DNA of 64,000 bases from Verrucomicrobiia bacterium. GTDB taxonomy: Bacteria > Verrucomicrobiota > Verrucomicrobiia > Limisphaerales > JADLHS01. The position numbers were made by a program, and so were the translations under genes. Location of the stretch: the NCBI GenBank assembly GCA_011525685.1, contig WYBW01000070.1:1-64000 (forward strand), in the 5' to 3' direction. The notes under the pieces were generated by a model. That model did no database searches. It saw nothing but the letters and a program-made list of their open reading frames with translations, and was not told the DNA's origin. Below are positions 25,480-34,704 of this stretch, piece after piece (within the stretch, counting starts at the first letter, position 1; each line of letters starts with the position of its first letter).

Positions 25480-26136
25480 TTACAACAAGTCTTCCGGACG
25501 GGCCGCGCCGGGCGTGGCTTTGATGTCGAGCTTGAGCACCACGTTGTCGCGGATGAGGTCGTTGGGCCGGCCGGGATAATTGATGTTGAAGTCCTTCCGG
25601 TTGATGGCGAACTCGGCCTTCAAAGTCACGGCGTCGTCGCTGATCTGGAGGTCCGCCGGGAACGAGATGCTCTTGGTGACGCCGTGCAGGTCCAGGTTGC
25701 CGGTGACGGTGTGCTGGGCGCCGGCCGATTCGATGGAGGTGACGGTGAAGGTGGAGATCGGATGGTTGGCCACGTCAAAGAAGTCCGCGCTCTTAAGGTG
25801 CCCCGTCAACTTCTCGTTGTCGCTCCACGTTGAGTTCAAGTCTATTTTGATTTCGGGCGAGCCGGTGATCTTGCCGCCCGCCACGTTGAGCTTGCCGGCA
25901 AACTTCTTGAATCCGCCATCATGGCTGCCGGTCACCTTCGAGCCGACGAAGCCGATGGTGGACTCGGCGCGAATGACGTATTCCTTGCCCGCGGTCGCGC
26001 CCCCGGCGGCTTGTTGCGGGTCGGCGCCGGCGGTTTTGTGGACTTTGTCGGAAGGATCGGAGCAGCCGGCAATCAAACAGGCGGTCACGGCGACGGCCAG
26101 GCTGGCGAGAACAGGATTCTTGGTGATGGATTTCAT
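25480..26136 (-). CDS. YceI family lipoprotein
   Basis: A 218-residue protein. A lipoprotein signal ends in LIAGC (Cys24), followed by a YceI domain at about residues 50-210 with typical IRAESTIGFVGSKVTGSHDGGF, NSTWSDNEKLTGHLKSADFF and FPADLQISDD segments. YceI proteins form a lipocalin-like barrel that binds polyisoprenoid-type lipids. It is convergent with the phosphonate operon and divergent from the intradiol dioxygenase gene. Confidence 0.92.
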   Translation of the reverse strand: MKSITKNPVLASLAVAVTACLIAGCSDPSDKVHKTAGADPQQAAGGATAGKEYVIRAESTIGFVGSKVTGSHDGGFKKFAGKLNVAGGKITGSPEIKIDLNSTWSDNEKLTGHLKSADFFDVANHPISTFTVTSIESAGAQHTVTGNLDLHGVTKSISFPADLQISDDAVTLKAEFAINRKDFNINYPGRPNDLIRDNVVLKLDIKATPGAARPEDLL

Positions 26137-26492
26137 GGATTCAATGTTTGGTTGGTGGATTAAAAGGCGAATGACAGCGCCGGAAAGGCCTCAGGCATTT
26201 CCGGTCCAGTGCAAACTGGCTTGGCATTGAGTGAACATGCTCGCTGGATTCGAGGCACAGCTTGGCAGTTCCCGCGGTCTTTGACAACTGAAAGGTTGAT
26301 CCCGGGCAGGAGCGCTCCGTGCGCTTGACTTGAGAGCGTCGCCCAGCCTCAAGCCTTGCAAAGACGGCATTTTCGCTGAGTCCGGTGACGAAAAGGCGCG
26401 GCAGAGCGGAACATTGGTGCCGTCCGAAGCGGCCGGCAACCGGTCCAAGAAAAGGCTCGAAACCGCCGCCGGCCTGGTGCATCGTCTCCGCC
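26137..26492. other. Divergent intergenic region
   Basis: A 356-bp gap between the divergent YceI and dioxygenase genes. It must hold both promoters, but I see no convincing boxes, repeats or conserved RNA structure. An open frame from 26385 into the dioxygenase gene has non-protein-like composition before Met 26493. Confidence 0.4.
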
Positions 26493-27176
26493 ATGAACCC
26501 GAAAGATGTTGCCGGAACGGTTTGTACTGACGCCCGAACTCGCCGTCATTTTCTCTCACGTCTCGCGCTCGGCACGATGTTCTTCACCGTGCCCGGAGCC
26601 TTTGCGGAGGCATTGACGCATACACCCCGCCAGACTGAGGGACCGTTCTATCCCGACCGCCTGCCGCTCGACACCGACAACGACCTCATCGTGATCAACG
26701 ATGGACTGACCCCGGCCGTGGGTGAGATCACCTGGCTGAACGGACGGATTCTCGACGCACGCGGTGAACCGGTGCGCAACGCGCTGGTGGAAATCTGGCA
26801 GTGCGACGCCCGGGGCGTTTACCTGCACAGCGGCAGCGCGAACAAAGCGAAGCACGACTCGAACTTCCAGGGCTTCGGCCGGTTTCTCACCGGTTCGACC
26901 GGCGAATATCTGTTTCGCACCATCAAGCCCGTGCCTTATCCCGGCCGCACGCCGCACATTCATTACAAGGTCAAGCGCCACGGAAAGGAACTGCTGACGA
27001 CGCAGTGCTACATCAAGGGCGAACCGCAGAATGACCGCGACGGCGTGCTGCGCGGCATCCGCGACGAGAAAGCGCGGGCATCGGTGATCGTGCCGTTCAT
27101 CCCATTGAAGGATTCACGGGCCGGCGAACTGGCTGCGCGGTTCGACATCGTGCTCGGCCTGACGCCGGAGGCGTGA
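26493..27176 (+). CDS. Intradiol ring-cleavage dioxygenase family protein, exported
   Basis: A 227-residue protein of the protocatechuate 3,4-dioxygenase family. The N-terminus TRRHFLSRLALGTMFF looks like a Tat or related export signal. The non-haem Fe(III) ligands are visible: Tyr110 (ARGVYLH), Tyr149 (VPYPGR), His155 and His157 (PHIHYK). The opening QTEGPFYPD is typical. It should cleave a catechol-type ring between the hydroxyls, here probably outside the cytoplasm. A dienelactone hydrolase gene follows 87 bp later, a pairing that suggests ring-cleavage chemistry, but no cycloisomerase is present. Confidence 0.88.
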   Translation: MNPKDVAGTVCTDARTRRHFLSRLALGTMFFTVPGAFAEALTHTPRQTEGPFYPDRLPLDTDNDLIVINDGLTPAVGEITWLNGRILDARGEPVRNALVEIWQCDARGVYLHSGSANKAKHDSNFQGFGRFLTGSTGEYLFRTIKPVPYPGRTPHIHYKVKRHGKELLTTQCYIKGEPQNDRDGVLRGIRDEKARASVIVPFIPLKDSRAGELAARFDIVLGLTPEA

Positions 27177-27263
27177 GCAGTCTCTGGCCCTGGCGCACTG
27201 AGCGACCGAGTCCCAGCATCACCGGCAGTTCGACCACCTGACCACTCAACGAAAGGAATATCC

Positions 27264-28064
27264 ATGAAAAGCAGACTGCTGTTCCTCGCCGCCATGCTGT
27301 TGGCGGTGCTTCCGGCCACTTCGCAGGACTGGGCCAAAGCGAGACTCGAAAACTCTCCCCGCCATCTCGAGTGGGTGAAGGTCAAGCACGGCAATCGCGA
27401 GGTGAATTGTTTCATCGCTTACCCGGAGGTGAAGGACAAGGCCACGGCGGTGGTCGTGATCCACGAAATCTTTGGCCTTACCGATTGGGTGCGCGGCGTG
27501 GCCGACCAACTGGCCGAGGCCGGTTACATCGCCATCGCGCCGGACCTGCTTTCGGGCGCCGCCCCGGGCGGCGGCGGAACGGCGGAATTGGGCAGCGGCG
27601 ACGCCGTGCGCAAGGCCATCCAGTCGCTGACCCCGGACCAGATCACGGCGGATTTGAACGCGGTGGTGGACAAGGTCGCCGCCGACCCGGCCTGCAACGG
27701 CAAAGTCGTCGTAAGCGGCTTTTGCTGGGGCGGCACGCAGTCATTCCGATTTGCGACCCAAAACCCGAAGATCAAGGCGTCATTTCCCTTCTACGGTTCC
27801 GGACCGGACCAACCGGAGGAAATCGCTCGGATCAACTGCCCCGTCCATGGGTTCTATGGCGGCAACGACGCCCGGGTGAACGCCACCATCCCGACCTCCA
27901 CCGAGCTGATGAAGCGGGCGGGCAAGACCTACGAGCCGGTGATTTACGATGGGGCGGGGCATGGTTTCATGCGTGCTGGAGAAGCGCCGGACGCCAGCGA
28001 AGCCAACCGCAAAGGCCGCGAGGCAGCCTGGAAACGCTGGAAAGAATTGTTGAAGAAAATCTGA
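27264..28064 (+). CDS. Dienelactone hydrolase family protein, exported
   Basis: A 266-residue alpha/beta hydrolase with a signal peptide (MKSRLLFLAAMLLAVLPATS-QD). The catalytic triad of the family is visible: Cys154 in GFCWGG, Asp202 in GGNDARV and His233 in GAGHGF. Enzymes of this family open lactone rings from catechol degradation, but many members have other esterase roles. Together with the exported dioxygenase just upstream it suggests a periplasmic aromatic-processing pair. Confidence 0.9.
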   Translation: MKSRLLFLAAMLLAVLPATSQDWAKARLENSPRHLEWVKVKHGNREVNCFIAYPEVKDKATAVVVIHEIFGLTDWVRGVADQLAEAGYIAIAPDLLSGAAPGGGGTAELGSGDAVRKAIQSLTPDQITADLNAVVDKVAADPACNGKVVVSGFCWGGTQSFRFATQNPKIKASFPFYGSGPDQPEEIARINCPVHGFYGGNDARVNATIPTSTELMKRAGKTYEPVIYDGAGHGFMRAGEAPDASEANRKGREAAWKRWKELLKKI

Positions 28065-28171
28065 CCGGCTTCGTCAGGAGATGAGTCCCGAATGAAATCA
28101 ACCTCCGCTTGCCCGCTCCGCCGGCCAGCGGCCGAGAGTTTACACGAGCAAACCAACCCAAAATTGAACCC

Positions 28172-29647
28172 ATGAGAACCTTGCCTTCCACCTGCGCACT
28201 TCTCGCGCTTGCCCTGGCCTCTTCTGCTGCCTGGGCGGCGGCCCAATCGGACGAAGCCCGCCGTCACTGGCCGCAATGGCGCGGACCACTTGCCAACGGC
28301 GTCGCGCCGGAAGCCGACCCGCCTCTGGAATGGAGCGAAACCAGGAATGTGAAGTGGAAAGTCAAAGTCCCCGGCTTCGGCACCTCCACGCCCATCATTT
28401 GGGGGGACAAGGTTTTTATTCTTACGGCCGTCAAACTGGCCAGGTCCGCCGAGTCGCCCTCCCCGGAATCTTCGTCCTTGGAAACCGATCAATGGTTCGC
28501 GCGGCGCGAGCGGGAGCGAGCGGCGGGGTATGGTTCGGAAGGACCGGTGCAACTGGCGCAGGCACCGCCGGCGGAGGGCCGGCCTCGCGGCGGTTTTCGT
28601 CCTGGTGGTGGCGGTGGCGGCTTCGGCCGATCCGAAAGGCCCTCGGAGGTCCACCAGTTCAAGGTCCTTTGCTATGATCGTAAAACCGGCCAGCCGCTTT
28701 GGCAAAAGACCGCCCGCGAGGAGGTGCCGCACGAAGGCCATCATCGCGATCACGGTTATGCCTCGGCTTCACCTGTCACCGACGGCCAGTTGGTACTCGC
28801 CTATTTCGGCTCTCGCGGTCTGCATTGCTATGACCTGGACGGAAACCTGAAGTGGTCCAAGGACTTCGGCAACATGCAGACGCGAAACGGTTTCGGCGAA
28901 GGCGCCTCACCGGTGCTGCACGGAAACACGGTCGTCGTGAATTGGGACGACGAAACCGACAACGATTTTATCGTGGCGCTGGACAAACGCACCGGGAAAG
29001 AACTCTGGCGCACGCCGCGCAGCGATGACACTTCGTGGTCCACACCGCTCGTGGTCGAGCACAACAAGAAGTTGCAGGTGGTTGTGAACTCGACCCGCAA
29101 AGTGCGCAGTTACGACCTGGAAACCGGCGAGGAACTTTGGTCCTGCGCGGGCCAGACCGCCAATGCCATTCCCAGTCCGGTGGCCGACCGGGACACGGTT
29201 TATGTTACCAGCGGCTTCCGCGGAAGTGCGTTGTTCGCGTTCGCCCTCGGGCACACCGGCGATTTGGGCGGCACGCCCGCCGTCCGCTGGAGTTACCATC
29301 GCAACACACCTTACGTCCCATCGCCATTGCTGGTGAACGGCCAGCTCTATCTGGTCAAAGGCAACGAACAAATTTTCTCGTCGTTCGATGCAAAGACCGG
29401 CAAGCCGCACTTCGAGGAGGAGCGGCTGGCAGGGTTGAACGGCATCTACGCCTCGCCCGTCTCGGCGAATGGCCGGGTTTATGTGCTTGGACGCAACGGC
29501 GCCTGCGCCGTGCTGAAGCAAGGACCGAAACTGGAAATGCTGGCCACCAATTCGCTGGATGACCGCACGGACGCCTCCATCGCGCTCGTGGGCAAGGAAC
29601 TGTTCATCCGCGGCCACGAGAACCTCTATTGCATCGTGGCCAACTGA
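28172..29647 (+). CDS. Exported PQQ-like beta-propeller protein
   Basis: A 491-residue protein with a signal peptide (LLALALASSAAWA-AA) and then WPQWRGPLANGVAPEADPPLEW, the standard opening of the PQQ-like WD propellers common in Planctomycetota and Verrucomicrobiota. Blades repeat YDRKTGQPLWQK, CYDLDGNLKWSK, LDKRTGKELWRT, YDLETGEELWSC and FDAKTGKPHFEE. A glycine/arginine-rich insert (residues about 145-175) is unusual. No quinoprotein dehydrogenase catalytic residues can be identified, so it may be structural or binding rather than enzymatic. Confidence 0.88.
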   Translation: MRTLPSTCALLALALASSAAWAAAQSDEARRHWPQWRGPLANGVAPEADPPLEWSETRNVKWKVKVPGFGTSTPIIWGDKVFILTAVKLARSAESPSPESSSLETDQWFARRERERAAGYGSEGPVQLAQAPPAEGRPRGGFRPGGGGGGFGRSERPSEVHQFKVLCYDRKTGQPLWQKTAREEVPHEGHHRDHGYASASPVTDGQLVLAYFGSRGLHCYDLDGNLKWSKDFGNMQTRNGFGEGASPVLHGNTVVVNWDDETDNDFIVALDKRTGKELWRTPRSDDTSWSTPLVVEHNKKLQVVVNSTRKVRSYDLETGEELWSCAGQTANAIPSPVADRDTVYVTSGFRGSALFAFALGHTGDLGGTPAVRWSYHRNTPYVPSPLLVNGQLYLVKGNEQIFSSFDAKTGKPHFEEERLAGLNGIYASPVSANGRVYVLGRNGACAVLKQGPKLEMLATNSLDDRTDASIALVGKELFIRGHENLYCIVAN

Positions 29648-30120
29648 GGACGCTGGGTGCGCCGGCATCCCGGCCGGCCTGCTCCGTGGTGGGGGATTTC
29701 GCAGCGCGAAAGCCGACGACGTTCGTGCGGCGGCGCAAGTCTGTAAGGCACACGGCCGCCGGACTCGATTGGTGCCGCCCGCTGATGCGCGGGCGGAATC
29801 TTCTCAGCGCAGAGGTTTCCAACACCGCCGCAAGGACGACGTGGGCGCATCTCATTTTCTTGCAGGGGGCGCCGAGGCGATGCCGTAGCGCAGACTTCCA
29901 GTCTGCCGGGGCGCGGATTTCCAATCCGCAAACGCGGCGAATTCCGGGCCTGCCACGCCGTGCCTGGGCCCGCCGACTGGAAGTCGGCGATACCGCAGGT
30001 GGGGAAACCTGCGCTACGCCAGGAATGCCTGCCTGCAATGAACTGAGATGCGCCCGGACGACGTTCCCGGCAACCTTTTGCATTGAAGCGTTCGCCGGAC
30101 TTTTCCACAGTGGCACTCAC
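29648..30120. repeat. Composite palindromic repeat region
   Basis: A 473-bp gap with nested inverted repeats. The outer arms are GACGACGTGGGCGCATCTCA (from about 29854) and its inverse around 30050-30066. The inner element 29884-30017 begins GTAGCGCAGACTTCCAGTC and ends GGGGAAACCTGCGCTAC. A further GC stem CCGCCCGCTGATGCGCGGGCGG lies near 29777. No protein-like frame is supported apart from the YebC start at 30121. Related palindromes occur at 35781 and 60186. Confidence 0.7.
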
Positions 30121-30843
30121 ATGGGCGCACAATGGAAACAAGCCGGACGCGAAGCCAGCGCGCAGAAAAAGGGTCAGATGACTGCCAAGCTGGTCCGCGA
30201 AATCATGGTCGCCGCCAAACTTGGCGGCGCTGATCCTGACCTGAACCCCCGCCTCTTCGCCGCGGTCGAAAAGGCCAAGAAGGCTTCCGTCTATAAGGAC
30301 ACCATCGAGCGCGCCATTAAGAAGGGCGCAGGTCTTACCGACGAAAAAATTACTTACGAACTCGTCACTTATGAGGGATTCGCGCCGCACAAGGTCCCGA
30401 TCATCGTCGAGTGCCTCACGGACAATCGTAACCGCACGGCGCCGGAAATCCGCAATCTGTTCAAGGCTGGTTCGCTAGGGCAGCCTGGCAGCGTCGGATT
30501 CTTTTTCAATCACCTGGGTGTGGTCGAAGCCACTCATCCCGACGCAAACCGTGACGCGGAGGGCGACGCCATCGAATGTGGCGCACAAGAGATTGAACCC
30601 TTGGAGGCCGAAGAAACTCCCGCCGGCCAGAAGGGAGCGCGCTTCCTGACCGAGATCAAAGACCTTGATGCGGTTTCGAAGGCTTTGAAAGCTGCGGGCT
30701 GGAATGTCATTGCTGCGGAAATTCGTTATCTGGCCAAGGAGCTTCGCGAGGTCGCCGAACCTGCCCGCAAGGAAGTCGTGGATTTTCTCAATGCCTTGGA
30801 CGACCACGACGACGTGCATCGCGTCTATGCCGCTCTCAAGTGA
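30121..30843 (+). CDS. YebC/PmpR family protein
   Basis: A 240-residue cytosolic protein with the family core: KLVREIMVAAKLGGADPDLNPRL, AVEKAKKASVYKDTIERAIKKG and YEGFAPHKVPIIVECLTDNRNRT, then GSLGQPGSVGFFF. YebC proteins have been reported as transcriptional regulators and, more recently, as ribosome-associated factors helping translation through proline stretches; the role here is not evident. The open frame extends to 29629, but MGAQWKQAGREA at 30121 is the usual start in this phylum. The next gene's GTG start overlaps the stop. Confidence 0.95.
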   Translation: MGAQWKQAGREASAQKKGQMTAKLVREIMVAAKLGGADPDLNPRLFAAVEKAKKASVYKDTIERAIKKGAGLTDEKITYELVTYEGFAPHKVPIIVECLTDNRNRTAPEIRNLFKAGSLGQPGSVGFFFNHLGVVEATHPDANRDAEGDAIECGAQEIEPLEAEETPAGQKGARFLTEIKDLDAVSKALKAAGWNVIAAEIRYLAKELREVAEPARKEVVDFLNALDDHDDVHRVYAALK

Positions 30844-31817
30844 ACAGTCTCCCGCGACCATGGGTGATCCGGGTGCGACTCCTTCTGGCTTCGGTCTTAT
30901 GCTCCGGCGTTGCGGCAGCGGCACTGGCGCAGCCCTTGACGCCACAAATTGCCGGCGAGTGGTGGCCGGTCGCGGGCAACCCGGACCTCGGCGATTACAC
31001 CAGCGACAAACAGCAGCCCGTGGATTTCGCCGTCTGGCAGGCCGCTGACGCCACCTGGCAGATCTGGTCGTGCATTCGCCACACGAAATGCGGCGGCCAC
31101 ACGCGGCTCTTTCATCGTTGGGAAGGCCGGCGGCTCACCGATTCAAACTGGACGCCGATGGGGATTGCGATGGAAGCCGACACCGCGCTGGGCGAAACCA
31201 AGGGCGGGTTGCAAGCGCCTCACGTCTTCAAGGAAAAGGGCCTCTACTACATGGTCTATGGCGACTGGCAGCGGATTTGTCTGGCAACCAGCAAGGATGG
31301 AAAGACCTTCACGCGTGTGTTGAATGACCGCGGCCAGCCCGTTCTCTTTTCCGGCCCTCACGAAAACAGCCGCGACCCGATGATGCTCAAGGTGGGCAAT
31401 CTGTTTTACTGCTACTACATGGGCCACAAGAAGGGCGCGGAATATCAATCGGCCATCTTCTGTCGCACCTCATCCGACCTGAAGCATTGGAGCGAACCGA
31501 TGATGGTTTCGGCCGGCGGCATCGCCGCGGCGCATACGAATTGGTTCGGCGGCGACGCTGAATGTCCCTTTGTCGTGGCGAAAGATGGGATGTTTTACCT
31601 CTTTCGCAACCAGCGCTACGGTCGCGACCATCTCAACACCCAATACGCCTCGCCCAATCCGCTGAGTTTCGGCGTGGGTGACGACCGTTACCGTATCGGC
31701 ACGCTGCCGGTGGCCGCGCCGGAAATCGTATTTCACCAGGGACGTTGGTACATCGCGGCGCTGAATCCCGGGCTGGACGGAATCCGCATCGCGCGGCTGC
31801 GATGGGTCAGGAACTGA
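30840..31817 (+). CDS. Exported five-bladed beta-propeller glycosidase-like protein (GH43/GH32-type fold)
   Basis: A 325-residue protein read from GTG 30840, overlapping the YebC stop. The signal peptide is LLLASVLCSGVAAAALAQP. Recurring motifs such as APHVFKEKGLYYMVYGDW, SRDPMMLKVGNLFYCYYMG, AECPFVVAKDGMFYLFRNQ and APEIVFHQGRWYIAAL are those of GH43/GH32/GH130-type propellers. The strict catalytic acids cannot be placed with confidence, so the activity (if any) on a plant or polysaccharide glycan is inferred. The SGNH/PVC fusion follows 56 bp later. Confidence 0.7.
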   Translation: MNSLPRPWVIRVRLLLASVLCSGVAAAALAQPLTPQIAGEWWPVAGNPDLGDYTSDKQQPVDFAVWQAADATWQIWSCIRHTKCGGHTRLFHRWEGRRLTDSNWTPMGIAMEADTALGETKGGLQAPHVFKEKGLYYMVYGDWQRICLATSKDGKTFTRVLNDRGQPVLFSGPHENSRDPMMLKVGNLFYCYYMGHKKGAEYQSAIFCRTSSDLKHWSEPMMVSAGGIAAAHTNWFGGDAECPFVVAKDGMFYLFRNQRYGRDHLNTQYASPNPLSFGVGDDRYRIGTLPVAAPEIVFHQGRWYIAALNPGLDGIRIARLRWVRN

Positions 31818-31873
31818 GGAGTTGCGCAAGTTTTCTGTTGCGGAGCGGCGCGTTTCTTCTGAGCCTCAAAATA

Positions 31874-34543
31874 ATGAAGCCATTGTGTTTGACGGTCAGT
31901 TTCGTTTTGTCTGTCGCGGTTCTGCTCCCGGAACGCGGCCACGGTGCCGCGCTGGAACTCAAGCCGGGCGACCACGTCGTCTTCCTCGGTCATGCGCTGG
32001 CCGACCGGATGCAGCATCACGGCTGGCTGGAAACGCTCATTCACGCGAAGTTCCCCGGGCACGAACTGGTTTTCCGCAACCTCGCGGTCGCCGGCGATGA
32101 AGTCGCCACGTGGCATCGCTCGGAAAACTTCGGCTCACGCGACGAGTGGCTGACCCGGACCAAGGCGGACGTCATCTTCGCCTTCTACGGATTCAACGAA
32201 TCATTCGCGGGCGACGCCGGCCTGGACAAGTTCAGGAAAGACCTCGACAAATTTCTCAAGGACACGAAGGCCAAAAACTACAGCGGCAAAGGCGCGCCGC
32301 GGATCGTGCTGTTTTCTCCCATCGCCAACGAGAAGCTCCAGGACCCGAACCAACCCGATCCCTCGGCCAACAACGCCAACCTGAAAAAGTACACCGCCGC
32401 CATGGCCGAGATCGCGAAGGCCAACGGCGTGCCTTTCTTGAACTTGTTCAGCCTTTCGCAGCGGCTTTTCGCACCGGCGGCGAAGCCGGGAGGTGCGCTC
32501 ACGTTCAACACCTTTCTCCTGACCGAAGCCGGCGACCAGGCGCTCGCGCCGGAGATTTTTCAGGAGTTGTTCGGAGACAAGCCGCCGTCCGGCAATCTCG
32601 AAAAACTACGCGCCGCCGTGCTGGACAAAAACGCCGAATGGCACGCGCGCTACCGGACGGTGGACGGCTACAACGTTTATGGCGGGCGCTCGGCGCTGGC
32701 CTACGAACCGGGCAAGGGCAAGTTCATCACCGTCCGCCATCCCGCGCCGCCCTATGTTTCCAATTACAAAATCATGCAGCAGGAAATGTCGCAGCGCGAC
32801 GTGAAGACCGCCAACCGTGACCGGCGCGTCTGGGCCGTGGCCAAAGGCGGCGACCTGAAGGTGGACGACTCAAACCTCCCTCCGGTCGAAACCGTCGCGC
32901 CCAACAAAACGGACGTGCAGCCCTACTTGAGCGGCGAGGCGGCCATCCAGCACATGACCCTGGCCAAAGGTTGCAAGGTCAGTTTGTTCGCGAGCGAAGC
33001 GGAATTCCCCGAACTCGTCAACCCGGTGCAGATGGCGTTCGACACCAAGGGCCGATTGTGGGTGGCGGCGTGGCCCAGTTATCCCGAGCGCACGCCCACC
33101 AGCCAGACCGGCGACAGCCTGTTGATCTTCGAGGACACCAACAACGACGGCCAGGCGGACAAGGTTACGAAGTTCCTCGACGACTTGAACTGCCCGACGG
33201 GTTTCCAGTTTTTCAAGGACGGCGTCCTGGTCGTGCAGGCGCCCGACCTGTGGTTCGTGCGCGACACGAACGGCGATGGCAAAGCGGACTGGAAGGAGCG
33301 CGTGTTGATGGGTCTGGACTCGGCGGACTCGCATCACACCGCGAATTCGCTCGTGCTCGAACCCGGTGGCGCAATTTATCTGAGCGACGGCGTCTTCCAC
33401 CGCACGCAGGTCGAAACCGCGACTGGTCCGGTGCGCAACAACGATGGCTGCATCTACCGTTACGAGCCGCTCACGCACAAGTTCGAGCGCTATGTTCCCT
33501 ACGGCTTCGCCAATCCGCACGGGCGCGTGTTCGATTACTGGGGCAACGACCTCATCACCGACGCCACCGGCAACGAGAATTATTTCGGCCCGGCCTTCAG
33601 CGGTTTTCTGGAGTATCCGGACAAGCATCCCAACATGCGGCGCTTTTGGAAGCAACCGTCGCGGCCTTGTCCCGGCACGGCCATTCTTTCCAGCCGGCAC
33701 TTCCCCGAGGAGTTCCAGGGCAATTTCCTGAATCTGAACGTCATTGGTTTCCTGGGCATCTTCCGCGTCAAGGTCACCGAGGACGGCTCGGGCTTGAAAG
33801 GCGAAACGTTGGAGGACCTGATCAAATCCAGCGACCCCAATTTCCGTCCCACGGCGGCTGGCGTGGCGCCGGACGGCTCGATTTACGTGCTCGATTGGGC
33901 GCAACAACTGATCGGCCACATGCAGCATCATCTCCGCGATCCGAACCGCGACCACAAACACGGACGAATCTATCGCATCACCTACGAGGGGCGGCCGCTG
34001 CTCCAGCCGGCGAAGATTGACGGGGAACCAATGGAGAAGTTGCTGGCTCTTCTGAAAGAGCCGGAAGACGACGTGCGCACCCGCGCGAAGATCGAACTCG
34101 GCAAACACGACAGCGCCAAGGTCATCACCGCGGTGAAGCAATGGAGCGCAAAGCTGGATCCGAAGGAAAAGGACTACGTACACCACATGACGGAGGCGCT
34201 CTGGGTGCATCAATGGCACAACGTGGTGGACGAGGCCTTGCTCAAGCGGATGCTGCGTTCGCCCGATCACCGCGCCCGCGCCGCCGCCACGCGTGTCCTG
34301 TGCTACTGGCGCGACCGCGTCAAAGACCCGCTGGCGCTGCTCGAAGTGCAGGCGCAGGACGATCATCCGCGCGTCCGCCTCGAAGCCGTGCGCGCGTGCA
34401 GCTTCTTCAAGACCTCGAAGGCGGCGGAAGTCGCCCTGACCGTGCTCGAGAAGGAAGCCGATCCCAACCAGCCGGACTACTACATCAAGTATTGCCTCGA
34501 CCAGACCATGAAGGCGCTGGACAAGTACTTGAATGTGCCGTGA
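31874..34543 (+). CDS. SGNH/GDSL hydrolase fused to PVC-type membrane-bound dehydrogenase domain
   Basis: An 889-residue exported protein (signal VSFVLSVAVLLPERGHG). Residues about 30-260 look like an SGNH/GDSL hydrolase (GDHVVFLGHAL, RNLAVAGDEV, FYGFNESF); the usual first serine is not clear. Residues about 350-715 carry the PVC-type putative membrane-bound dehydrogenase propeller (MAFDTKGRLWVAAWPSYP, LIFEDTNNDGQADK, DGVFHRTQVET, GVAPDGSIYVLDW). Residues about 720-885 are HEAT-like. Many relatives end with a cytochrome c CxxCH; this one ends at DKYLNVP with no haem motif. It may oxidise a sugar or alcohol or simply bind one; the substrate is unknown. Confidence 0.82.
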   Translation: MKPLCLTVSFVLSVAVLLPERGHGAALELKPGDHVVFLGHALADRMQHHGWLETLIHAKFPGHELVFRNLAVAGDEVATWHRSENFGSRDEWLTRTKADVIFAFYGFNESFAGDAGLDKFRKDLDKFLKDTKAKNYSGKGAPRIVLFSPIANEKLQDPNQPDPSANNANLKKYTAAMAEIAKANGVPFLNLFSLSQRLFAPAAKPGGALTFNTFLLTEAGDQALAPEIFQELFGDKPPSGNLEKLRAAVLDKNAEWHARYRTVDGYNVYGGRSALAYEPGKGKFITVRHPAPPYVSNYKIMQQEMSQRDVKTANRDRRVWAVAKGGDLKVDDSNLPPVETVAPNKTDVQPYLSGEAAIQHMTLAKGCKVSLFASEAEFPELVNPVQMAFDTKGRLWVAAWPSYPERTPTSQTGDSLLIFEDTNNDGQADKVTKFLDDLNCPTGFQFFKDGVLVVQAPDLWFVRDTNGDGKADWKERVLMGLDSADSHHTANSLVLEPGGAIYLSDGVFHRTQVETATGPVRNNDGCIYRYEPLTHKFERYVPYGFANPHGRVFDYWGNDLITDATGNENYFGPAFSGFLEYPDKHPNMRRFWKQPSRPCPGTAILSSRHFPEEFQGNFLNLNVIGFLGIFRVKVTEDGSGLKGETLEDLIKSSDPNFRPTAAGVAPDGSIYVLDWAQQLIGHMQHHLRDPNRDHKHGRIYRITYEGRPLLQPAKIDGEPMEKLLALLKEPEDDVRTRAKIELGKHDSAKVITAVKQWSAKLDPKEKDYVHHMTEALWVHQWHNVVDEALLKRMLRSPDHRARAAATRVLCYWRDRVKDPLALLEVQAQDDHPRVRLEAVRACSFFKTSKAAEVALTVLEKEADPNQPDYYIKYCLDQTMKALDKYLNVP

Positions 34544-34704
34544 GAAACAGTCCGCGCTCGACGGATCACTGTTTCGTTCTCGACTCCTGCGAAGCCAGCG
34601 GCCTCATTGAGTTTGCTTTCTTCCGTCATCCTGAAGTCACCAGGGTTGCTGCTGCGGAGGACTTTTTCCTTTTGCGCGGCCCCGATTTCGTCTTGGCTTG
34701 ACGC

